Shown here in pieces: positions 1 to 6,180 of a stretch of 7,372 nt of DNA. This DNA is from Legionella genomosp. 1 (GTDB lineage: Bacteria > Pseudomonadota > Gammaproteobacteria > Legionellales > Legionellaceae): assembly GCA_945889365.1 (NCBI GenBank), contig CAMDBQ010000067.1:1-7372 (forward strand), read 5' to 3'. The stretch's first letter is position 1, and each line of letters opens with the position of its first letter. The notes beneath the pieces are model-generated. The model had not been told where the DNA came from. It was given only the letters and a program-made list of their open reading frames with translations, and did no database searches. The translations under genes were made by a program, and so were the position numbers.

Positions 1-194
1 TGCCATTAGTATCAATACATGGAGAACAGCTTAGTGAATGGATATATTGAACTCCTTCTACTTTTGAATACGCTGCAAAATCCTTGCAACAAAAACGGAT
101 TAGAGATGGACATCGGCTTCCTCAGGTAAACAACTGATGAGGCCAACCAATTCCTTCCTTTTAAGGCTTTGTTGGGACCATCACCAACTCGACC

Positions 195-211
195 TTGACC
201 CCGCCGGTCAA
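195..211. repeat. GC-rich hairpin in intergenic region
   Basis: TTGACC (195-200) and GGTCAA (206-211) form a perfect six-base-pair stem around the five-base loop CCGCC. Interrupted outer pairing (AACT 186-189 with AGTT 214-217) could lengthen it. No T-run follows on either strand, so it is not a typical intrinsic terminator. It lies immediately beside the repeat-like motif at 217-246 and may belong to the same small element. Confidence 0.5.
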
Positions 212-216
212 CCAGT

Positions 217-246
217 TCCCTCGCTGCGCTCAGGATGACGTAGGGA
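217..246. repeat. Possible dispersed intergenic repeat, about 30 bases
   Basis: The segment is bounded by a five-base inverted repeat, TCCCT at 217-221 and AGGGA at 242-246. Between them is a core reading CGCTGCGCTCAGGATGACG on the plus strand (222-240). Read on the minus strand, the core resembles the GTCATCCTGAGCG-type short repeat that I recall seeing between genes in many bacterial genomes. Only one copy is present here, so the repeat status rests on resemblance and on the inverted ends. It is clearly more GC-rich than its surroundings. Confidence 0.4.
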
Positions 247-269
247 GTTATGAATGTCATATTTTACGC

Positions 270-299
270 AAAAAAAAACCAGGAGGACCTGGTTTTTTT
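270..299 (-). terminator. Intrinsic terminator of the alpha operon
   Basis: CCAGG (279-283) and CCTGG (288-292) pair around the four-base loop AGGA. The stem is extended by seven A:T pairs (272-278 with 293-299). On the minus strand it begins 14 bases after the rplQ stop codon and ends in nine consecutive T residues (complement of A270-278), the standard Rho-independent arrangement. Because an A-run and a T-run flank the stem, it could also stop transcription arriving on the plus strand. Confidence 0.93.
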
Positions 300-313
300 A
301 AATACAAACTAAT

Positions 314-691
314 TTATGCTTCAGCTTCAGCGACGGGTCTGTCGACTAACTCAACAATCGCCATTGGTGCATTATCACCTGGACGGAAACCACATTTCAG
401 AATTCGAAGATACCCACCTGGACGTTGCACATAACGAGGCCCCAGTGTATTAAACAGTTTACCAACAGCAGCTTTTGATCGCAGCGTATCAAATGCATGC
501 CGACGAGTTGCAACTGAGTCTGTTTTACTAACAGTAATTAACGGCTCAATATAACGTCTCAAATCTTTTGCTTTTGGCAACGTTGTTCTAATCAGTTCAT
601 GTTCAATCAAGGAACAGCACATGTTAGAAAACATCGCTTTTCGATGACTGCTTGTGCGACCAAATTTACGGCCTGTATTACGGTGACGCAT
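314..691 (-). CDS. rplQ: 50S ribosomal protein L17
   Basis: L17 is a large-subunit protein that lies near the peptide exit tunnel and is the last gene of the alpha operon in Gammaproteobacteria. The 125-residue product starts MRHRNTGRKFGRTSSHRKAM, the family's hallmark N-terminus, and ends in an acidic AEAEA tail; E. coli L17 has 127 residues. The reading frame stays open 15 codons upstream into the end of rpoA. I place the start at the ATG ending at 691 because the family sequence begins there and AGGAG lies eight bases before it. The stop is TAA. It follows rpoA by 17 bases and is followed by the terminator at 270-299. Very secure. Confidence 0.97.
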   Translation of the reverse strand: MRHRNTGRKFGRTSSHRKAMFSNMCCSLIEHELIRTTLPKAKDLRRYIEPLITVSKTDSVATRRHAFDTLRSKAAVGKLFNTLGPRYVQRPGGYLRILKCGFRPGDNAPMAIVELVDRPVAEAEA

Positions 692-708
692 GACTAAGAC
701 TCCTAATA

Positions 709-1701
709 TTACTCGCCAAGATTTTCCGGCGGCCAATTCTCAAGTTTCATCCCCAACGATAAAGATCGTGATGCAAGTACGTCTTTAATTTCAGTAAGGG
801 ACTTCTTACCTAAATTCGGGGTTTGTAACAATTCATTTTCAGATTTCTGAACCAGATCACCAATAAAGTTAATATTTTCAGCTTTTAAACAATTTGCTGA
901 ACGAACTGTTAACTCAAGGTCATCAACAGGACGGAGTAACACTGGATCAAAGTCGTTAGGTACTTTATTATCCGCACATGACTCTTCGAATTTCATATCT
1001 ACAAAAGCATTAAGTTGGCGCTGCAAAATGCTCGCAGCAATCCGAATCGCATCTTCGGGATCAATCGTACCATTCGTTTGCAACTCAATGGTTAATTTAT
1101 CCAAATCCGTTCGATTTCCAACACGTGCTTTGTCGACGAAATAAGCAACTTTCTTAACCGGCGAAAACGCATTATCAATTTTTAATATTCCAACCGATTT
1201 TTTCTCTACTTCATCATCAAGTAAACGAGTAAATGTATCAGCTGAGTGGTAACCCATACCTTTTTCGACTTTCAAAGTCATTTCCAGTTTTCCATTTTCA
1301 TTCAAATGGGCAATCACCAGATCAGGATTAATTATTTCCACGCCATGAGTCAGTTGAATATCACCAGCAGTGACTTCACACGGACCATTTTTGCTCAATG
1401 TCAACATGGCTTCCGAACCAACAGACATTTTGATAGCAATATCTTTCAAATTAAGAAGAATATTAACCACATCTTCCTGTACGCCTTCAATCGTACTGTA
1501 CTCATGCAATACACCATCAATTGTGGCTTCAGTAATTGCGCTTCCTGGCATGGAAGACATCAATATACGTCTAATAGCAGTGCCGAGCGTGTAACCATAT
1601 CCTGACTCCAGCGGCTCCAATACAATGCTTGAATGATTGGGGTTATCAGACTGCACCTTAAGAACTTTAGGCGTTAGCATTTCATTCATCTCAGTATACA
1701 T
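709..1701 (-). CDS. rpoA: DNA-directed RNA polymerase subunit alpha
   Basis: The alpha subunit dimerises to nucleate RNA polymerase assembly, and its C-terminal domain contacts UP elements and activators. The 330-residue product matches E. coli alpha (329) throughout. The N-terminal assembly domain (about 1-235) carries LRRIL-type (here IRRILMSSMPG) and VLHEYSTIEGVQED segments; a variable linker follows, then the C-terminal domain from about 250. The DNA-contacting residues are intact: R267, N270, C271 and K273 in VRSANCLKAE, and K300, S301 and E304 in NLGKKSLTEIKD, equivalent to E. coli positions two lower. The start is the ATG ending at 1701 with GGAG ten bases upstream; another Met four codons in has no better site. 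It lies 18 bases after rpsD. Confidence 0.98.
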   Translation of the reverse strand: MYTEMNEMLTPKVLKVQSDNPNHSSIVLEPLESGYGYTLGTAIRRILMSSMPGSAITEATIDGVLHEYSTIEGVQEDVVNILLNLKDIAIKMSVGSEAMLTLSKNGPCEVTAGDIQLTHGVEIINPDLVIAHLNENGKLEMTLKVEKGMGYHSADTFTRLLDDEVEKKSVGILKIDNAFSPVKKVAYFVDKARVGNRTDLDKLTIELQTNGTIDPEDAIRIAASILQRQLNAFVDMKFEESCADNKVPNDFDPVLLRPVDDLELTVRSANCLKAENINFIGDLVQKSENELLQTPNLGKKSLTEIKDVLASRSLSLGMKLENWPPENLGE

Positions 1702-1719
1702 TCGGCTATGTCTCCAATC

Positions 1720-2340
1720 TTACTTAGAGTAAAGTTCTACGACCAAGTTAACGTTAAAATCAGCAGTGAAATCATTCATTGTCGGTCTAGACGTAAACGT
1801 TCCCTTGAACGCACCAGCATCAACTGTAATCCAATCGCATGGAGCACGCTGCTCAGATAATGCAATAGCAGCCAAGATACGACCTTGAGCCTTAGCTTTT
1901 TGTCTTATAGCAATTACATCACCAGGGCTAACTTGAAAAGAAGCAATGTTTACAACGTGCTCATTAACCAAAATCGCTTTGTGAGCAACTAACTGACGAG
2001 CTTCAGCACGTGTGCTAGCAAAACCCATACGGTAGACAACATTGTCAAGACGACTTTCTAACATTGCCATCAGGTTTTCACCCGTAGCACCTTTATGACG
2101 AGCGGCAGATTTATAAGCATTACGGAATTGTTTTTCCAGAACACCATAAATACGCTTCATTCTTTGTTTTTGTCGCAACTGCTCACCATAACCACTTAAG
2201 CGCGGACGCTTATCAGCATGCTGGCCAGGTTGTTTTTCAGACTTACATTTTGATTTGTGATCACGAACACCACTCTTCAACAGCAAATCTGTACCTTCTC
2301 TACGTGACAACTTACATTTTGGACCAAGATATCTAGCCAT
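1720..2340 (-). CDS. rpsD: 30S ribosomal protein S4
   Basis: S4 is a primary 16S rRNA-binding protein that starts assembly of the 30S body. In E. coli it is also the translational repressor of the alpha operon. The product has 206 residues, exactly the E. coli length, with MARYLGPK at the start, PGQH at 38-41, the S4 RNA-binding domain at about 95-158 (SRLDNVVYRMGF, then ARQLVAHKAILVN) and the terminal VVELYSK. Cysteines occur at 9 and 32, but the four-cysteine zinc cluster of some S4 proteins is absent, so this is the zinc-free type. The ATG is preceded by GGAG at six bases. It sits between rpsK (17-base gap) and rpoA, the usual order. Confidence 0.98.
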   Translation of the reverse strand: MARYLGPKCKLSRREGTDLLLKSGVRDHKSKCKSEKQPGQHADKRPRLSGYGEQLRQKQRMKRIYGVLEKQFRNAYKSAARHKGATGENLMAMLESRLDNVVYRMGFASTRAEARQLVAHKAILVNEHVVNIASFQVSPGDVIAIRQKAKAQGRILAAIALSEQRAPCDWITVDAGAFKGTFTSRPTMNDFTADFNVNLVVELYSK

Positions 2341-2357
2341 TAAATACTCCTAAATCT

Positions 2358-2756
2358 TTATACGCGACGTTTTTTAGGCGGCTTGCAACCATTATGAGGT
2401 ATGCCGGTCACATCGGTGATTTCAACAATCTTGAATTCCTGCGATATCAATTCACGGATGGTTGACTCGCGACCTGGGCCTGGGCCATGAATAAAAACAG
2501 CAACGGATTTCATACCATACTCTTTTGCTACAGCAGAAGCTCTCTCTGTTGCGATCTGCGCAGCGTAAGGGGTGCTTTTACGTGAACCACGGAAACCAGA
2601 ACCACCAGACGTTGCCCAACACAAGGCATTGCCTTGCCGATCAGTAAAAGTAACAATCGTGTTATTAAACGAGGCATGCACATGCACTATGCCGTCCGAT
2701 ACAACACGTTTAATTTTTTTTCGGATCTTTTGTTGTTTTGCCTTATTTATAGCCAT
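2358..2756 (-). CDS. rpsK: 30S ribosomal protein S11
   Basis: S11 sits on the 30S platform near the mRNA exit and 16S helix 45. The 132-residue product carries the family core: SDGIVHVHASFNNTIVTFTD, GSGFRGSRKS at 52-61, GPGPGRESTIR, and the C-terminal HNGCKPPKKRRV, whose Asn-Gly pair is the site of isoaspartate formation known in E. coli S11. The basic N-terminal arm (about 1-18) is a few residues longer than in E. coli. A cysteine at 46 (ALCWATSGG) stands where E. coli has glycine. The ATG has AGGA upstream at about seven bases. The gap to rpsM is 21 bases and to rpsD 17 bases, consistent with one transcript. Confidence 0.98.
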   Translation of the reverse strand: MAINKAKQQKIRKKIKRVVSDGIVHVHASFNNTIVTFTDRQGNALCWATSGGSGFRGSRKSTPYAAQIATERASAVAKEYGMKSVAVFIHGPGPGRESTIRELISQEFKIVEITDVTGIPHNGCKPPKKRRV

Positions 2757-2777
2757 TTCAATATCCTACATGAAAAA

Positions 2778-3134
2778 TCAATTATTCGTGCCTTTACGAC
2801 GACCCTTTCTTGTACGTGCATTTGTCTTCGTACGTTGTCCGCGCAAAGGTAAGCCACGACGATGCCTTAAACCTCGGTAGCAACCAAGATCCATAAGACG
2901 CTTAATATTCATCGTAACCATACGACGTAAATCACCTTCAACAGTCATTTTTGTAATTTCAGTTCTCAGTAATTCCAATTGTGCCTCAGTGAGCTGAGAT
3001 ACTTTGGAAGCTGGATCAAGGTCTAGCTGCTTACATAATTTGATTGATGTTGACCTTCCAATACCGTAGATAGAGGTAAGCGCAATCACGACATGCTTGT
3101 GATCCGCTATGTTAACACCTGCAATACGAGCCAT
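2778..3134 (-). CDS. rpsM: 30S ribosomal protein S13
   Basis: S13 lies in the 30S head, contacts the P-site tRNA through its basic tail, and forms the B1 bridges to the 50S subunit. The product has 118 residues, as in E. coli. It begins MARIAGVNIADHKH, has the helical YGIGRSTSIKLC segment at about 23-34, and ends in the arginine- and lysine-rich RGLRHRRGLPLRGQRTKTNA stretch (from residue 87) and tail. The ATG has GGAG six bases upstream and the stop is TGA. It is the first gene of the alpha operon, separated from rpmJ by a 78-base gap with inverted repeats. In E. coli the S4-controlled start is the corresponding one. Confidence 0.98.
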   Translation of the reverse strand: MARIAGVNIADHKHVVIALTSIYGIGRSTSIKLCKQLDLDPASKVSQLTEAQLELLRTEITKMTVEGDLRRMVTMNIKRLMDLGCYRGLRHRRGLPLRGQRTKTNARTRKGRRKGTNN

Positions 3135-3157
3135 TAATATCTCCGAACGTTATTTAG

Positions 3158-3177
3158 TTCTGCCATAAAGGGCAGAA
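3158..3177 (-). promoter_or_regulatory. Stem-loop in the rpsM leader
   Basis: TTCTGCC and GGCAGAA form a perfect seven-base-pair stem around a six-base loop (CTTTAT in the minus-strand transcript). It lies 23 bases before the rpsM ATG. No T-run follows, so it does not look like a terminator. Its position matches the place where E. coli carries the S4-binding alpha-operon leader. The loop UUUA could pair weakly with UAAA just 3' of the stem, which would make a small pseudoknot, but four A:U pairs are thin evidence. The structure is visible; the regulatory role is inferred. Confidence 0.55.
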
Positions 3178-3205
3178 GAATACTATTTTAATACATTAAA
3201 ATCAA
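3177..3205 (-). promoter_or_regulatory. Weak sigma70-like promoter candidate before rpsM
   Basis: On the minus strand TTGATT (3205-3200) and TATTCT (3182-3177) are separated by 17 bases, each matching the consensus at four of six positions. Overlapping alternatives such as TTGCTT with TAGTAT at 18 bases also exist, as expected in AT-rich DNA. The -35 end lies just past the rpmJ stop codon, and the site corresponds to that of the E. coli alpha-operon promoter. If used, transcripts would begin within the adjacent stem-loop. Confidence 0.3.
3186..3201. repeat. AT-rich perfect inverted repeat in rpmJ-rpsM gap
   Basis: TTTTAAT (3186-3192) and ATTAAAA (3195-3201) are perfect reverse complements separated by two bases. 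In RNA the closing pairs would open, leaving about a six-pair stem with a four-base loop made only of A:U pairs, so it would be unstable alone. As DNA it is a symmetrical site lying between the candidate -35 and -10 elements. It could equally be chance in AT-rich sequence. Confidence 0.4.
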
Positions 3206-3212
3206 GCAAGAT

Positions 3213-3326
3213 TTAACCTTGCCGTTGTTTATGCCGTGCATCTTTACAAATAACACGTATAATTCCATGGCGCTTAATTATTTTGCAATTTCGGCAAATG
3301 CGCTTTACTGATGCTCTAACTTTCAT
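3213..3326 (-). CDS. rpmJ: 50S ribosomal protein L36 (zinc-binding form)
   Basis: L36 is the smallest large-subunit protein and helps organise 23S rRNA. The 37-residue product reads MKVRASVKRICRNCKIIKRH and continues through GIIRVICKDARHKQRQG. The zinc ribbon is complete: C11, C14, C27 and H32 in the Cx2C-x12-Cx4H pattern, so this is the zinc-containing form, as for RpmJ in E. coli, rather than the cysteine-less paralogue. The ATG is preceded by CGGAG at about seven bases and the stop is TAA. It starts 18 bases after secY and closes the spc operon, its standard place. Identification is secure despite the small size. Confidence 0.97.
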   Translation of the reverse strand: MKVRASVKRICRNCKIIKRHGIIRVICKDARHKQRQG

Positions 3327-3344
3327 TACTAACTCCGATAATAA

Positions 3345-4673
3345 TCATAACAGACCAGGCAGTTTATTACCCTTGAAATTGGCTTTCTTCATCAACGAAT
3401 CATATTGTTGAGTCATTAAATGGGCTTGTATCTGCGCTACAAAATCCATAATTACGACAACAATAATCAACAACGATGTTCCACCAAAATAAAAGGGAAC
3501 ATGCCATGTATACATCAAGATTTGTGGCAAAAGACAGACTAACACCAGATATATTGCACCAACCAGTGTTAACCGCGTCATAACCAAATCGACGTAACGC
3601 GATGTTTGTTCACCGGGACGAATCCCAGGTATGTAGGCTCCCGACTTCTTCAGGTTCTCAGCTGTATCCTTCGGATTAAATACTAATGCAGTATAGAAAA
3701 ACGCAAAGAACAAGATCGCCACAGCATACACAATAAGGTATAGAGGTTGTCCTGGTGATAAAGCCATACCTATATCCGCCAGCCAGTCCATTCCTTTACC
3801 GCGGGCAAAAAATTGCGCCAATGTTGCCGGAAGAAGAATAATACTAGACGCAAATATTGGAGGGATTACTCCAGCCATATTTATTTTTAACGGCAAATGG
3901 CTTGTTTGGGCAGCATAAACTTTGCGCCCTTGTGTTCTCTGCGCGTAGTTGACACGAATACGACGCTGTCCACGTTCGATAAACACAACGAAACCAGTTA
4001 CTGCAACGACAATAATTGCAACTAGCAAGAGAGTTAGAGCTTGCATTTGCCCTTCTCTGACTTGCTGAAACACTGAAGCAAGTGCATTTGGCATGCTCGA
4101 CACAATTCCTGAAAAGATAATTAAAGAAATTCCATTCCCAATACCTTTTTCAGTAATCTGTTCGCCTAACCACATTAAAAACATTGTGCCAGTAACCAAA
4201 GTTACTACTGCAGTGAAGTAAAATGCAAAATCAGGATTCAAAGCAATCTGCTGTCCCGCCAACCATCGAGCCATACCAAGAGACTGGAATATGGACAACA
4301 ACAGCGTAAGATATCGCGTATATTGATTTATCTTACGACGGCCAGATTCACCTTCTTTTTTTAACTGCTCCAACGATGGAATAACAACAGAAAATAATTG
4401 AATCATAATTGATGCGGAAATATACGGCATAATTCCGATTGCAAAAACTGTTACTCGCGACAACGCGCCACCAGAGAACATATTGAACAAGCCGAAAATT
4501 GTATTTTGCTGTTCATTAAAAAAATTAGCTAACTTTTGTGGGTCAAGTCCAGGAACAGGAATATGCGCGCCTAAGCGATATATCAAAATTCCTATAATGA
4601 CAAACAATAAACGCGATTTTAATTCAGCCAATCCACCGCGTGATTGGCTAGATGATTGCTTCTGGTTTTTCAT
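3345..4673 (-). CDS. secY: Protein translocase subunit SecY
   Basis: SecY is the central channel of the SecYEG translocon in the inner membrane; it passes unfolded proteins from SecA across and inserts membrane proteins from ribosomes. The 442-residue product has a cytoplasmic N-terminus, GGLAELKSRLLF before the first membrane helix (about 20-40), and ten hydrophobic segments in all. The cytoplasmic C5 loop carries GIRPGEQTSR, whose R352 corresponds to the SecA-critical R357 of E. coli. RRIRVNYAQR marks the C4 loop. Stop is TGA. I chose the ATG ending at 4673 because GAAGAG lies five bases before it; the GTG two codons earlier (4679-4677) abuts that site and overlaps the rplO stop. With the ATG, the gap to rplO is two bases, suggesting translational coupling. 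Confidence 0.97.
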   Translation of the reverse strand: MKNQKQSSSQSRGGLAELKSRLLFVIIGILIYRLGAHIPVPGLDPQKLANFFNEQQNTIFGLFNMFSGGALSRVTVFAIGIMPYISASIMIQLFSVVIPSLEQLKKEGESGRRKINQYTRYLTLLLSIFQSLGMARWLAGQQIALNPDFAFYFTAVVTLVTGTMFLMWLGEQITEKGIGNGISLIIFSGIVSSMPNALASVFQQVREGQMQALTLLLVAIIVVAVTGFVVFIERGQRRIRVNYAQRTQGRKVYAAQTSHLPLKINMAGVIPPIFASSIILLPATLAQFFARGKGMDWLADIGMALSPGQPLYLIVYAVAILFFAFFYTALVFNPKDTAENLKKSGAYIPGIRPGEQTSRYVDLVMTRLTLVGAIYLVLVCLLPQILMYTWHVPFYFGGTSLLIIVVVIMDFVAQIQAHLMTQQYDSLMKKANFKGNKLPGLL

Positions 4674-4675
4674 GG

Positions 4676-5110
4676 TCACTCTTCTATGCTTCCACCAAGA
4701 TCTTCGATGACTTTACGAGCACCTTTGGTGACACGTAGACCCTTCAACTTGACTGCTGTCGTAATCTCACCAGAAAGAATTACTTTGACTTCACGAATAG
4801 CTTTGTTAACCAATCCAGCAGCCTTCAACACATCGAGATCAATAATTGCGGCCTCAAGTGTAGCTAGTTCGCTTAAATTAACTTCATCAATTGTTTTAGC
4901 TACGCGTGATTTAAAGCCCATCTTCGGCAGTCGACGCTGAATTGGCATCTGTCCACCTTCGAAATTGATCTTATGAAAGCCGCCAGCACGTGCTTTTTGG
5001 CCTTTATGACCTTTACCACTTGTCTTACCAAGTCCTGAGCCAATACCACGACCTAAACGCTTACGCGCTGGTCTTGAACCAACATCAGGAGAAAGTGTAT
5101 TTAAATTCAT
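4676..5110 (-). CDS. rplO: 50S ribosomal protein L15
   Basis: L15 is a late-assembling 50S protein that reaches far into 23S rRNA with a flexible N-terminal extension. The 144-residue product equals the E. coli length. It starts MNLNTLSPDVGSRPARKRLG, followed by the glycine-rich RGIGSGLGKTSGKGHKGQKARAGG-type stretch (21-44, positions given because the motif is long), and ends in a folded domain with LEDLGG-like IEDLGGSIEE. The frame is open three codons further up, but the family start and a GAGGAG site eight bases upstream select the ATG ending at 5110. That ATG overlaps the rpmD stop as TAATG, so ribosomes may reinitiate. Confidence 0.97.
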   Translation of the reverse strand: MNLNTLSPDVGSRPARKRLGRGIGSGLGKTSGKGHKGQKARAGGFHKINFEGGQMPIQRRLPKMGFKSRVAKTIDEVNLSELATLEAAIIDLDVLKAAGLVNKAIREVKVILSGEITTAVKLKGLRVTKGARKVIEDLGGSIEE

Positions 5111-5295
5111 TATGCACACTCCTCAATGTCCAGCAGATAGTAGATTGCATTAACCAATCCTCGAATAGCCGGAATATCATTATGCACTACCGAACTATGC
5201 ATCTTTGTTAATCCCAATTGCTTTGCAATTAGAATATGCTTCGGAAGGCGACCAATCAGGCTTTTAACCAAAGTGATTTTAATAGTTTTTTCCAT
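5110..5295 (-). CDS. rpmD: 50S ribosomal protein L30
   Basis: L30 is a small, non-universal 50S protein. The 61-residue product, two longer than in E. coli, carries the family pattern: TIKITLVKSLIGRLPKH, then LGLTKMHSSVV, and DIPAIRGLVNAIYYLL near the end. The C-terminus ends IEECA. The ATG overlaps the rpsE stop codon by one base in a TAATG junction. Its Shine-Dalgarno sequence is weak (AGAAAG, inside the rpsE end), which suggests that its translation depends on ribosomes finishing rpsE. Its own TAA overlaps the rplO start in the same way, giving two consecutive coupled junctions. Confidence 0.96.
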   Translation of the reverse strand: MEKTIKITLVKSLIGRLPKHILIAKQLGLTKMHSSVVHNDIPAIRGLVNAIYYLLDIEECA

Positions 5296-5804
5296 TATCT
5301 TTCTGCCATCAGTTGAGCAACTGATTTACCGCGCTTAGCAGCAACGTAATCAGGAGTTCCAATGTGTGTTAACGCGCCAATAGTCGCACGAACAATATTG
5401 CTTGGATTCGTGGAACCAATGCTCTTGGCTAAAATATCATGCACACCCAAGACTTCAAGTACAGCACGCATCGCGCCACCGGCAATAATACCGGTACCTT
5501 CGCTAGCTGGCTTCATGAATACTCTTGAGGCACCATAGTGGTAAGATATTTCATGATGAATCGTGCTGCCGGCCAAAGAAACATAAACCATGTTCTTACG
5601 TGCTTGATCCATTGCTTTTTGAATTGCAATTGGAACTTCGCGCGCTTTACCGCGACCAAATCCAATCATGCCTTTCCCATTACCTACGACTACAAGAACA
5701 GCGAATCCGAAAACACGACCACCCTTGACCACTTTCGCAGTACGTGTAACAGACACCAACTTTTCTTGGTAGCCATCAGTTTTTGTTGAATCATCAAATG
5801 CCAT
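5295..5804 (-). CDS. rpsE: 30S ribosomal protein S5
   Basis: S5 lies at the mRNA entry channel with S3 and S4 and affects decoding accuracy; changes in its N-terminal loop give spectinomycin resistance in E. coli. The 169-residue product has the N-terminal double-stranded-RNA-binding-like domain (VKGGRVFGFAVLVVVGNGKG, 26-45; GKAREVPIAIQKAM, 52-65) and the C-terminal domain with PASEGTGIIAGGAMRAV from residue 99. VKGG in the loop is the usual drug-sensitive form. The C-terminus has VAAKRGKSVAQLM. The ATG is preceded by AAGGA at about six bases; this site overlaps the rplR stop codon (TAAGGA), with nine bases between the genes. Confidence 0.98.
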   Translation of the reverse strand: MAFDDSTKTDGYQEKLVSVTRTAKVVKGGRVFGFAVLVVVGNGKGMIGFGRGKAREVPIAIQKAMDQARKNMVYVSLAGSTIHHEISYHYGASRVFMKPASEGTGIIAGGAMRAVLEVLGVHDILAKSIGSTNPSNIVRATIGALTHIGTPDYVAAKRGKSVAQLMAER

Positions 5805-5813
5805 AACTGTTCC

Positions 5814-6170
5814 TTAAAAATTCAAACCAGCTTCACGAGCGCCATCAGCTAATGCTTTGACTCGTCCATGATATTTATAGCCAGCCCGATCGAAAGCTAC
5901 ATCAGAAACATTTTTTTCCTTTGCGCGAAGAGCAAGGGATTTACCTACCTGAAAAGCTTGTTCAGACTTTTTACCGGTTAACTGTGTTTTTAATTCAGTA
6001 TCCAAAGTTGAAGCGGATGCTAAAACCAGATCACCTTGCTCACCAGTTACAATAATTTGCGCATAAATATTCGCTCCGCTTCTATGTACAACCAGACGTG
6101 GTCGTTTAGATTGGCGAATGATAGCTCTTGTTTTTAAAGAGCGGCGAATACGAGCTTTTTGCTTATTCAT
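5814..6170 (-). CDS. rplR: 50S ribosomal protein L18
   Basis: L18 binds 5S rRNA and, with L5, attaches it to the central protuberance of the 50S subunit. The 118-residue product (E. coli 117) has the basic N-terminus MNKQKARIRRSLKTRAIIRQ, the RPRLVVHRSGANIYAQII core strand region, and the conserved end FDRAGYKYHGRVKALADGAR followed by EAGLNF. The ATG has AAGG eight bases upstream and the stop is TAA. It follows rplF by 10 bases and precedes rpsE by nine, the standard spc spacing. Confidence 0.98.
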   Translation of the reverse strand: MNKQKARIRRSLKTRAIIRQSKRPRLVVHRSGANIYAQIIVTGEQGDLVLASASTLDTELKTQLTGKKSEQAFQVGKSLALRAKEKNVSDVAFDRAGYKYHGRVKALADGAREAGLNF

Positions 6171-6180
6171 AATTCACACC

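Larger units (their letters stand above)
1..269. other. Intergenic region downstream of rplQ, no supportable gene
   Basis: This stretch lies beyond the alpha-operon terminator and I find no recognisable coding sequence in it. The longest minus-strand reading frame (12-260) has no Shine-Dalgarno sequence, runs through a hairpin and a repeat-like motif, and its translation resembles no family I know. A 36-codon plus-strand frame (19-129) is equally featureless. The region is rich in small inverted repeats: CCAAC/GTTGG at 143-147 and 171-175 enclosing CCTTTTAAGG at 157-166, and the stronger hairpin listed separately. It may contain the degraded end of a neighbouring gene that continues left of the window, but nothing visible proves that. 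Confidence 0.6.

Noticed and set aside
19..129. Plus-strand 36-codon frame starting MENSLVNGYIELL
   Set aside because: There is no Shine-Dalgarno sequence before the ATG, and no resemblance to a known small protein; it is probably chance.
12..260. Minus-strand 82-codon open frame downstream of rplQ
   Set aside because: It has no ribosome binding site, crosses the hairpin and the repeat-like motif, and its product has no recognisable family features; it starts close to the terminator.
1246..1605. 119-codon plus-strand open frame antisense to rpoA
   Set aside because: It is a shadow of the securely identified rpoA on the other strand; its composition is not protein-like and there is no start signal.
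1720..2340. Possible zinc-binding S4 because of cysteines at 9 and 32
   Set aside because: Only two of the four cysteines needed for the zinc form are present in the N-terminal region, and the rest matches the zinc-free E. coli type.
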